A stretch of DNA of 64,000 nt from Streptomyces canus (GTDB lineage Bacteria > Actinomycetota > Actinomycetes > Streptomycetales > Streptomycetaceae), in NCBI RefSeq assembly GCF_001514145.1, contig NZ_KQ948661.1, forward strand, positions 591,052-655,051. The letters are read 5' to 3'. Position 1 is the first letter of the stretch; the number at the start of each line of letters is the position of its first letter. The position numbers and the translations under genes were made by a program. The notes under the pieces were generated by a model. That model saw nothing but the letters and a program-made list of their open reading frames with translations. It did no database searches and had not been told where the DNA came from. Positions 33,475 through 41,700 of the stretch are shown piece by piece.

Positions 33475-34734
33475 TCAGGACGAGCCGTCACCGTCGCCGG
33501 ATGCCTGCGTTCCCGGCCGCCGCCGCTCCCACAGCGCACGCACGCGCGTGACCGGCGAGGGCCCCTCGCCCCGCTTCCGGTGCCCGTGGACGCGGGGGTC
33601 GTCGGTGACGGCGTACCGCTTCACGTAGGCCCCCAGGAACGCCTGCAGCGTGGCGACCGCCGGGATGGCGATCAGGGCGCCGACCGCGCCGAGGAGGGCG
33701 GTGCCCGCGATGACCGAGCCGAAGGCGACCGCGGGGTGGATGTCGACGGTCTTCGAGGTCAGCTTGGGCTGCAGCACGTAGTTCTCGAACTGCTGGTAGA
33801 TCACTACGAAGACCAGCACCCACAGCGCGTACCAGGGATCGACCGTGAAGGCGATCAGCATGGGCAGGGCGCCCGCGAGATAGGTGCCGATGGTCGGGAT
33901 GAACTGCGAGACCAGGCCGACCCAGACGGCGAGCACGGGCGCGTACGGCACGTCCAGGGCCTGGAGCAGGACGAAGTGCGCGACTCCGGAGACGAGGGCC
34001 ATCAGACCGCGCGAGTAGATGTAACCGCCGGTCTTGTCCACGGCGATCTCCCACGCGCGCAGCACCTCGGTCTGGCGGGCGGGCGGCAGGACGGAGCAGA
34101 TCGCGCGGCGCAGCCGCGGGCCGTCCGCGGCGAAGTAGAACGAGAACAGCGCGATCGTCAGCAACTGGAAGAGCCCGCCGAGGACCTGGGCGGAGACGTC
34201 CAGGACGCCGGTGGCGCTGTTCTGCACGTAGTTGCGCAGCCAGTCGGAGCGCAGCAGGCCCTCCTGGACGTCCACCCGCTTCAGATCGGTGTGGAAGTGT
34301 CCGTTGATCCAGGCGATGACGGAGTCGAGGTAGTCCGGGAAGTCCTCGACGATCTTGATGATCTGGCCCGCGAGCATGGAACCGAGCAGCGTGACGAAGC
34401 CGGCGGTCACGATCAGCACCCCGAAGAAGACGAGGAAGGTCGCGAGCCCCCTGCGCATGCCGCGCGCCGCCATCTTGCTCACCGCGGGTTCGATGGCCAG
34501 GGCCAGGAAGAACGCGATGAGAATGTTGGTCAGCAGGCCTATCAGCTGGTGGAAGGCCCAACTGCCGAGCTGGAACACGGCGATGAGGGCGAGCGCGAGC
34601 ACCATGGCGCGCGGCAGCCAGCGCGGCATGCGGGCGTTCGGCCCGGCGCCCTCGGCCGGGGGCCGGGTGGGCGGCGTCGTGCCGAGCGGAGATGCGTGCT
34701 GGGCTGCCTGCCCGGACTCGTCAGTGGGTGCCAC
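33475..34734 (-). CDS. AI-2E family (PerM/TqsA-type) transporter
   Basis: A 419-residue membrane protein with about eight spans. Family hallmarks: an N-terminal paired-span region, LTNILIAFFLALAIEPAVSK, SGVAHFVLLQALDVPYAPVL, VSQFIPTIGTYLAGALPML and a late GSVIAGTALLGAVGALIAIP stretch. The C-terminus is hydrophilic and ends with GTQASGDGDGSS. I take GTG 34734 as start because a RecA-NDp-like promoter ends 6 nt before it; GTG 34752 is the alternative. The substrate cannot be told from sequence. Confidence 0.85.
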   Translation of the reverse strand: MAPTDESGQAAQHASPLGTTPPTRPPAEGAGPNARMPRWLPRAMVLALALIAVFQLGSWAFHQLIGLLTNILIAFFLALAIEPAVSKMAARGMRRGLATFLVFFGVLIVTAGFVTLLGSMLAGQIIKIVEDFPDYLDSVIAWINGHFHTDLKRVDVQEGLLRSDWLRNYVQNSATGVLDVSAQVLGGLFQLLTIALFSFYFAADGPRLRRAICSVLPPARQTEVLRAWEIAVDKTGGYIYSRGLMALVSGVAHFVLLQALDVPYAPVLAVWVGLVSQFIPTIGTYLAGALPMLIAFTVDPWYALWVLVFVVIYQQFENYVLQPKLTSKTVDIHPAVAFGSVIAGTALLGAVGALIAIPAVATLQAFLGAYVKRYAVTDDPRVHGHRKRGEGPSPVTRVRALWERRRPGTQASGDGDGSS

Positions 34735-34740
34735 GGAGCA

Positions 34741-34763
34741 AGTCTCGCCCACGCGACTGACAA
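34741..34763 (-). promoter_or_regulatory. RecA-NDp-like promoter of the AI-2E family transporter
   Basis: Minus strand TTGTCAGTC, 8 nt, then GAGACT, one mismatch in each block relative to TTGTCRGTG-N8-TANNNT. The GTG at 34734 lies 6 nt after the last block, which would make the mRNA leaderless. Confidence 0.4.
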
Positions 34764-34859
34764 TCGGCTGCCGTCCTGCGATCTTCGTGACCGGTCAGTG
34801 CCTCTTTCGTGAGATGTTCACGCCCGGTCGGCACTTCTCCTCGGAACGTCCACGCCGTC

Positions 34860-35054
34860 TCAGTGCCTCTCGGCCGGAACGTTCATGACGGTGCAGACCA
34901 CGCGCCACACCTCCTTGGCGTCCCAGCCGGCGTCCAGCGCCTCGTGCACCGTGCGCCCGCCGAGCTCCGTCATCACGTGATCGCGCGCGAAGGTGTCGGC
35001 GTACCCCGGACCGAAGTGTTCCGCCATTCGCTGCCAGAAGACCGTCAACCGCAT
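34860..35054 (-). CDS. DUF3046 family protein
   Basis: A 64-residue protein starting MRLTVFWQRMAEHFGPGYAD and containing ARDHVMTELGGRTVHEAL and a final WRVVCTVMNVPAERH. The length and sequence match the DUF3046 family, a small actinobacterial protein often found near recA. Function unknown. No partner gene overlaps it. Confidence 0.85.
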   Translation of the reverse strand: MRLTVFWQRMAEHFGPGYADTFARDHVMTELGGRTVHEALDAGWDAKEVWRVVCTVMNVPAERH

Positions 35055-35133
35055 GACTCCAGTATCCCGCCCCTAGGGTGGGCCTCGGCCGGGACCGCCT
35101 GCCGAGACCGCTTTCCGCCCTACGGTCTGACGC

Positions 35134-36078
35134 ATGCCCGAAACAGGAGCTTCCCCACTCCCCCAGACGCCACCGGCGCACTCCCCGCTCTTTCGCGCCG
35201 AGCACCACGTCTGGCTCACCGCGCGTGTGCTGGAACAGCGTCTGTTCGCGTACCACTTCCTGAACGCGGGCCCCGACCCGGTGGAGACGGCGCTGGAGGC
35301 GTACCGCAACGCGGACGGCGGATACGGTCACGCGCTGGAGCCCGATCTGCGTGGCCCGGTCAGCCAGCCCCTGCACACCGGTCGCGCCCTGCGGGTCCTG
35401 GACGCCGTCGGACGCTGCGGCGGACAGCGCGTGGAGCGCGTGTGCCGCTATCTCACCTCCGTGTCCACCCCGGACGGCGCCCTCCCGGCGGTCACTCCCG
35501 CCCAGCGCGGCTATCCGACGGCTCCCTTCCTGCCGGTCGTGGACGGCCCTCCGAGCGATCTGCTCACCACCGGTCCAGTGGTCGGTCTGCTGCACCGCAA
35601 CGACGTCTGGCACGCCTGGCTGTTCCGGGCCACGGACTTCTGCTGGCAGGCGGTGGAGTCCCTCCAGGTGTCCCACCCGTACGAGATCCAGGCCGCCATG
35701 ACCTTCCTGGACTCCGTCCCCGACCGCCCGCGCGCGGAGGCGACCGCCGACCGCCTCGGCCGACTGGTGCGCGAGCAACGTCTGGCCGCGCTGGACCCCT
35801 CGAACCTCGACGCGTTCCCCGTCTCCCCCGGCTACGGCCCGGGCGAGCGACACTTCCCGCACGACTACGCGAAGACGTCGGGCTCCCTCGCGCGCGCGTG
35901 GTTCACCGACGCCGAGATGTCCCGTTCGCTGGACCACCTCGCGGCCGAGCAGCAGGAGGACGGCGGCTGGCCGATCCGCCGGCGCCAGTGGGCCCCGTCC
36001 ACGGCCCTCGAAGCGCGCCCCATGGTGACGATCGAGGCCCTGCGCACCCTGCGGGCGTACGGCCGCGAAGTCGGCTGA
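35134..36078 (+). CDS. terpenoid-cyclase/prenyltransferase-fold protein, unknown function
   Basis: A 314-residue soluble protein with repeated alpha-hairpin motifs typical of the alpha/alpha toroid of squalene cyclases and prenyltransferases: EAYRNADGGYGHALEPDLRG, GRALRVLDAVG and LDHLAAEQQEDGGWPIRRRQ. The acid motif DxDD of class II cyclases is not seen, so catalytic cyclisation is not supported. Conserved in Streptomyces. The gene is single, followed by a C-rich repeat region. Confidence 0.65.
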   Translation: MPETGASPLPQTPPAHSPLFRAEHHVWLTARVLEQRLFAYHFLNAGPDPVETALEAYRNADGGYGHALEPDLRGPVSQPLHTGRALRVLDAVGRCGGQRVERVCRYLTSVSTPDGALPAVTPAQRGYPTAPFLPVVDGPPSDLLTTGPVVGLLHRNDVWHAWLFRATDFCWQAVESLQVSHPYEIQAAMTFLDSVPDRPRAEATADRLGRLVREQRLAALDPSNLDAFPVSPGYGPGERHFPHDYAKTSGSLARAWFTDAEMSRSLDHLAAEQQEDGGWPIRRRQWAPSTALEARPMVTIEALRTLRAYGREVG

Positions 36079-36680
36079 TCCGCTACGACGGCCACACCCG
36101 CACACGCGTGACGGCGGCTCTCGCGTCCCTACGCCCCGAACCCCGCCGTCACACCCCCACGGCCCGCACCCCGCCGTCACCCCCCATGGCCCGACCTCGG
36201 CCGACCCGACCAGCCCGGCCCGCACCCCGCCGCCACGCTCCCACGCCCACACACCCGCCATCGGACACACAGCCCACCCCTGCCGTCACGACCACCGCCG
36301 CCCGCACCCCGCCGCCATCACACTCCGATGGCCCATACACCCGCCATTACGCTCCGACGGCCCGTACCCCCGGTCGTCGGACCCATGGCCCACCTCCCCC
36401 GTCACGACCACCGTGGCGCGCACCCCCACCATCACGCTCCAATGGCCCACACACCCGCCATTACGCCCCGCGGCCCGACCGCCGCCCTCACGCCCGCATG
36501 GCCCGTAGCCCCGCCTTCACACCCTGATGGCCCGCACCCCACCGTCACACCCCGATCGTCCGACCTCCGCCGTCACGGCCCCGTGGCCTGCGCACCCGCA
36601 GTCACGCCGCCAGGTCGGCCGGCCATGCGCAGCGGCCGGCGTCCGATCTCGCGGCGCTGCGGGAACGGCCCACCCCCGCC
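36079..36680. repeat. degenerate ~29-nt tandem array next to azlD
   Basis: A 600-nt stretch without a gene, made of decayed copies of a unit close to GGCCCGCACCCCGCCGTCAC, often followed by an ACNCC(A/G)AT-like end. Clear copies lie near 36139, 36161, 36300, 36333, 36525 and 36695. The last one is inside the 3' coding end of azlD (positions 36681-36715), which encodes VVVTAGVRAVGA. The array may therefore have grown from the azlD tail. Confidence 0.65.
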
Positions 36681-36989
36681 TCAGGCCCCGACGGCCCGCA
36701 CCCCCGCCGTCACGACCACCGCGGACGCGACCACGAGCAGGAACGGCGCCCGCAGGAGCAGCGCCACGGCGGCCGCCGCAAGCCCCGCGGCCCGCGCGTC
36801 GAGCACCGGCACCCGCCCGTCGGCGAAGGTCTGCTGCGCGGTGAGCGCGGCCAGAAGTGCCACCGGCAGCAACGCGGCAAGCCGCTTCACCAAGGGCCGG
36901 TCGAGAACTCCGGCAGGCACGAGCAACCCGAGGAGCTTGACGGCGTAACAACCGAGAGCGGTGACACCGATGGCGATCCAGACGTTCAC
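36681..36989 (-). CDS. azlD: AzlD-family branched-chain amino acid transport subunit
   Basis: A 102-residue, four-span small partner of AzlC. Hydrophobic segments are NVWIAIGVTALGCYAVKLLG, LAALLPVALLAALTAQQTFA and a C-terminal FLLVVASAVVVTAGVRAVGA; the family's small size and VTALGCYAVKLLGLLVP stretch fit. The start overlaps azlC by 4 nt. The last dozen codons are part of a sequence that is repeated in the array downstream. Confidence 0.85.
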   Translation of the reverse strand: MNVWIAIGVTALGCYAVKLLGLLVPAGVLDRPLVKRLAALLPVALLAALTAQQTFADGRVPVLDARAAGLAAAAVALLLRAPFLLVVASAVVVTAGVRAVGA

Positions 36990-37723
36990 CGCCCCTCCTC
37001 CCCTCGCACCCGCTCACGACGGCCCCGCACCCACAGGACAAGAGGCGCGGCGAGAGAGGCCGCCAGCACCGGCACCCCGGCAGGCAGCACGGGAAGCAGC
37101 CCGAGCCCCAACAGCACGGCGAGCCCGGCCACAACCCGCTCGGTGCCGCTCTTCACCATGGGCGCCAGAAGCGCCAGAAAGACGGCGGGCCCGGCCGCGT
37201 CCAGCCCCCACGCGCGCGTGTCGCCGATCGCGTCGGCTCCCAGGGCTCCCAGCAGGGTCGTCAGATTCCACAACACATACAGACTCAGCCCCGTGACGGC
37301 GAACCCGATGCGCGCACTGCGCCGCGTGGGCTGAGCCAGCGAGACAGCCGCCGTCTCATCGATGACCCACTGGGCGGCCAAGGGACGCAGCACGCGCGGG
37401 AGGTCGAGCAACTGCGACAGCCGCAGCCCGTAGAAGGCGTTGCGCGCCCCCAGGAAGAAGGCCCCGGCAGCCGCTGCAAGAGCGCTTCCGCCGGCCGCGA
37501 GCGCTCCTACGAGCGCGAACTGGGACGCACCGGTGAACACCAGGAGGCTCAGCGCACAGGTCTGCGTCAGTGTGAGCCCGCTGCCGGCCGAGGTCACGCC
37601 GAAGGCGAACCCGGACAGTCCGACGGCCACCCCGACCCCCAGGGCGTCTCGTACGACGGCGGCGTCCGGCCTGCCTCCAACGTCGGCGTGCGTTTCCGCT
37701 TGCGCTGTCTGTTCTTCTGCCAC
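36986..37723 (-). CDS. azlC: AzlC-family branched-chain amino acid exporter
   Basis: A 245-residue membrane protein with about seven spans and the AzlC/YgaZ pattern: DALGVGVAVGLSGFAFGVTS, LSLLVFTGASQFALVGALAA, GARNAFYGLRLSQLL and QWVIDETAAVSLAQ. Works with AzlD to export branched-chain amino acids or azaleucine-like compounds. I start at GTG 37723 (VAEEQTAQAE) because the longer frame overlaps the downstream araC-type gene. Likely regulated by that neighbour. Confidence 0.88.
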   Translation of the reverse strand: MAEEQTAQAETHADVGGRPDAAVVRDALGVGVAVGLSGFAFGVTSAGSGLTLTQTCALSLLVFTGASQFALVGALAAGGSALAAAAGAFFLGARNAFYGLRLSQLLDLPRVLRPLAAQWVIDETAAVSLAQPTRRSARIGFAVTGLSLYVLWNLTTLLGALGADAIGDTRAWGLDAAGPAVFLALLAPMVKSGTERVVAGLAVLLGLGLLPVLPAGVPVLAASLAAPLVLWVRGRRERVRGEEGR

Positions 37724-37733
37724 GCGACCGACA

Positions 37734-38585
37734 CTAGGAGCAGCCGCCCGGCGAGTCTTGTACGTTCTTGCGCTCCCGCTGATAGGCCCCCGGAGGCACA
37801 CCGACGATCCGCGTGAAATGCCGGTTCAGATGAGGCTGGTCGGTGAACCCCACTTCGACGGCGGCCGAAGCCGGGCCTGTCCCCTCATCCAGCAACCGCC
37901 GAGCACGCCGCACCCGGGCATCGGTCAGCCACGTGTGTGGCGGCATCCCGTAGACGTCCCGAAAAGCACGCAGCAACGCAAAGGGACCAACCCCGAGATC
38001 AGCGGCCAACTCCTCCAGAGTCGGCGGTGCGGCCATCCGCTCCTCCAGCACGGCACGCGCACGTACGGCGATCCGAGCGCCCGCGCTCCGCACATCCCGT
38101 TGCGGCAACGTCCCGCCGTTCACCCGCAGCAACCGCGTCACGGCGACCCGCAACAACGTGTCGGCGGCCAGCGCGTTTCCCTCGTCCGCGGCCCGCAGAA
38201 CCTTGTGCACCAATCCCACCGCATACGGATCGTCGAGCACCGGCCGCACGAAGCCGGGCGTACCCCGCAGCGACGTGGTCTCAGCCGCGATCCCGGCCAC
38301 CACCTCGGGTGACGGATACACGGCCCCGTACCGCCATCCTTCGGGCACCCCGGCCCGCCCCGTATGAGCCGTATCGGGATTGACCAGCGCCAGCGCACCG
38401 GCCCCCGCGTACTGATCGGCCCCCCGGTGGTGAAAGACCTCCACCCCGTCCGCGATGGCGGCAATCACAAAGTGCTCATGCGTATGCCGCACAAACGTCT
38501 TCCGCACATACCGGGCCCGCAGCAGATCAACCCCGGGCAACTCGGCATACCGCCAGTGCCGCGCCCGCTCCCCGAAACCCGCCAT
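37734..38585 (-). CDS. AraC-family transcriptional regulator
   Basis: A 283-residue regulator: an N-terminal cupin-like sensing domain (VRKTFVRHTHEHFVIAAI, LVNPDTAHTGR) and a C-terminal AraC DNA-binding domain with two helix-turn-helix units (TLEELAADLGVGPFALLRAF, ASAAVEVGFTDQPHLNRHFT, GVPPGAYQRER). It lies immediately upstream of azlC-azlD on the same strand (10-nt gap), the usual arrangement for an operon-specific regulator of this exporter. GACAAT lies 6 nt before the ATG with no Shine-Dalgarno, suggesting leaderless translation. Confidence 0.9.
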   Translation of the reverse strand: MAGFGERARHWRYAELPGVDLLRARYVRKTFVRHTHEHFVIAAIADGVEVFHHRGADQYAGAGALALVNPDTAHTGRAGVPEGWRYGAVYPSPEVVAGIAAETTSLRGTPGFVRPVLDDPYAVGLVHKVLRAADEGNALAADTLLRVAVTRLLRVNGGTLPQRDVRSAGARIAVRARAVLEERMAAPPTLEELAADLGVGPFALLRAFRDVYGMPPHTWLTDARVRRARRLLDEGTGPASAAVEVGFTDQPHLNRHFTRIVGVPPGAYQRERKNVQDSPGGCS

Positions 38586-38694
38586 GCGCCCATTGTCACG
38601 CGGTTCCCGGCACCACCCGCGGCGCCAGTGGGGGATTCCACAGCGCCTACTCGTCCCCGCTCAACCGCCGGAGGCAACCCGCAGGTCAGGGGCA

Positions 38695-38717
38695 TTGTCA
38701 GTCCCCGGGTGCAGGAT
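38695..38717 (+). promoter_or_regulatory. RecA-NDp-like promoter of lhr
   Basis: TTGTCAGTC (38695-38703), 8 nt, then CAGGAT (38712-38717). Compared with TTGTCRGTG-N8-TANNNT, one base differs in each block. The lhr ATG (38724) is 6 nt downstream, so the transcript would be leaderless. Confidence 0.6.
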
Positions 38718-38723
38718 GGACGC

Positions 38724-41700
38724 ATGGTCAGCCCTGCACACCGAGCCCTGAACGGCTTCTCGCCCGCCACCCGCGACTGGTTCACGGGTGCGTTCGACGC
38801 GCCCACCACCGCCCAGGCCGGGGCGTGGCAGGCCATCGCAGAGGGCTCGGACGTTCTCGTCGTCGCCCCCACCGGCTCCGGCAAGACCCTGGCTGCCTTC
38901 CTCGCCGCCCTGGACCAGTTGGCCTCCACACCCCCACCCGCAGACCCCAAGAAGCGCTGCCGAGTCCTGTACGTCTCCCCCCTCAAGGCGCTCGCCGTCG
39001 ACGTGGAGCGCAACCTCCGCAGCCCCCTCACCGGCATCCGCCAGGAATCCGTCCGCCTCGGCCTCCCCGAGCCCGAGGTCAAGGTGGGCATCCGCTCCGG
39101 CGACACCCCCGCAGCCGAGCGCCGAGCCCTCTCCACCCGTCCCCCGGACATCCTGATCACCACCCCGGAATCCCTGTTCCTGATGCTGACGTCGGCGACC
39201 CGCGACGCGCTCACCGGCATCGAGACAGTGATCCTCGACGAGGTCCACGCCGTGGCCGGCACCAAGCGCGGGGCACACCTGGCCCTCTCCCTGGAGCGCC
39301 TGGACGAACTCCTCCCGAGGCCGGCCCGCCGCATCGGCCTCTCCGCCACGGTCCGCCCGGTGGACGAGATCGCCCGCTACCTCTCGCCCCAGCGCAAGGT
39401 GGAGATCGTTCAGCCGAAGTCCGGCAAGGAGTTCGACCTCTCGGTCGTGGTCCCGGTGGAGGACCTCGGTGAACTGGGCGGCTCCCCGGTCGCCGAGGGC
39501 AACGAAGGCGCGGAACGCCCCTCCATCTGGCCCCACGTGGAGGAGCGCATCACCGACCTCGTCCAGTCCCACCGCTCCACGATCGTCTTCGCGAACTCCC
39601 GCCGCCTCGCGGAACGCCTCTGCAACCGCCTCAACGAGATCGCCTACGAGCGTGCCACCGGCGAGCCCCTGGAAGAACACCACGCCCCGGCCGAACTCAT
39701 GGGTGGGTCAGGCGCGGCCCAGGGCGCACCCCAGGTCATCGCCCGCGCCCATCACGGCTCGGTCTCCAAGGAACAGCGCGCCCTGGTCGAGGAGGACCTC
39801 AAAGCGGGCCGGCTCCCCGCCGTGGTGGCCACCTCCAGCCTCGAGCTCGGCATCGACATGGGCGCGGTGGACCTCGTCATCCAGGTCGAGTCGCCCCCGT
39901 CCGTGGCCTCCGGCCTGCAACGCGTCGGCCGCGCCGGCCACCAGGTCGGCGCGGTCTCCACCGGCGTGGTCTTCCCGAAGTACCGAGGCGACCTGGTCCA
40001 GGCGGCGGTCGTCACGGAACGCATGCGCACCGGCTCCATCGAGTCCCTCAAGGTCCCGGCCAACCCCTTGGACGTCCTCGCCCAGCAACTCGTCGCGATG
40101 ACCGCGATGGACACCTGGCAGCTCGACGACCTCCTCGCCACGGTCCGAAGGGCGGCCCCGTTCGCCTCCCTCCCCGAGTCCGCCTTCACCGCGGTTCTCG
40201 ACATGCTCGCCGGCCGCTACCCCTCCGACGCCTTCGCCGAACTGCGCCCGCGCGTGGTCTGGGACCGCATCGCCGGCACCATCACCGGCCGTCCCGGCGC
40301 CCAGCGCCTCGCCGTCACCTCCGGCGGCACCATTCCCGACCGCGGTCTCTTCGGTGTCTTCCTGGCCGGCTCCGACCCCAAGAAGGGTGGCGGAAGGGTC
40401 GGTGAACTCGACGAGGAGATGGTCTACGAGTCCCGCGTCGGTGACGTCTTCACGCTCGGCACCAGCTCCTGGCGCATCGAGGACATCACCCGCGACCGCG
40501 TCCTGGTCTCCCCGGCTCCCGGCGTTCCCGGCAGGCTCCCGTTCTGGAAGGGCGACCAGCTGGGCCGCCCTCTCGAACTGGGCCGCGCGGTGGGCGCGTT
40601 CCTCCGCGAGGTCGGCTCCCTGTCCAAGGAGGACGCCCGCCTGCGCCTCCTCGCCGCGGGCCTGGACGCATGGGCGGCGGACAACGTCCTGTCCTACCTG
40701 GACGAGCAGCGCGAGGCCTGCGGCCACGTCCCGGACGACCGCACCATCGTCGTGGAGCGCTTCCGCGACGAACTCGGTGACTGGCGGGTCGTCGTCCACT
40801 CCCCCTTCGGCGCTCAGGTCCACGCCCCCTGGGCCCTCGCCCTCGGCGCCAAGCTCTCTGAGCGCTACGGCATGGACGCCCAGGTCATGCACGCCGACGA
40901 CGGTATCGTCCTACGGCTGCCCGACGCCGACCTGATGAGCCTGGACCTTCTCGACCGGGAGCCGGACAGGAGCGGCACGGAGTACGACGCCGAACAGGCT
41001 CCGGTGGGCGCCGCGGACGTCGTCTTCGACAAGGGCGAGGTCGACCAGGTCGTCACCGACCAGGTCGGCGGCTCGGCCCTGTTCGCCTCCCGCTTCCGCG
41101 AGTGTGCCGCCCGCGCGCTCCTGCTGCCGCGCCGCAACCCCGGCAAGCGCACCCCCTTGTGGCAACAACGCCAGCGGGCCTCCCAACTGCTCCAGGTGGC
41201 GAGCGAGTTCGGTTCGTTCCCGATCGTCCTGGAGGCGGTCCGCGAATGCCTCCAGGACGTCTTCGACGTCCCCGGACTCGTCGAGCTGATGGGCGACCTG
41301 GAGTCCCGCAGGGTTCGCCTGGTCGAGGTCACCACTGCCGAGCCCTCCCCCTTCGCCCGTTCCCTCCTTTTCGGCTACGTCGCCCAGTTCCTCTACGAGG
41401 GAGACTCGCCGCTCGCCGAGCGCCGCGCGGCGGCCCTGTCACTGGACTCCCGTCTGCTGGCAGAGCTGCTGGGCCAGGCGGAGCTGCGTGAGCTGCTCGA
41501 CGCCGAGGTGCTGACCGAGCTGGAGCGGGAGCTCCAGTGGCTCGCCGAGGACCGCCGGGTGAAGGACGCCGAGGGCGTCGCGGACATCCTCCGCGTCCTC
41601 GGCCCGCTCACGGACGCCGAGTTGGCCGAGCGGGGCGCCGAGCCGCAGTGGGCGCAGGACCTCGCCGGAGCCCGCCGCGCGATCAAGGTCCGTGTCGCCG

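Noticed and set aside
36079..36680. CRISPR-like array
   Set aside because: Units are imperfect, have no distinct spacers, and no cas gene is present.
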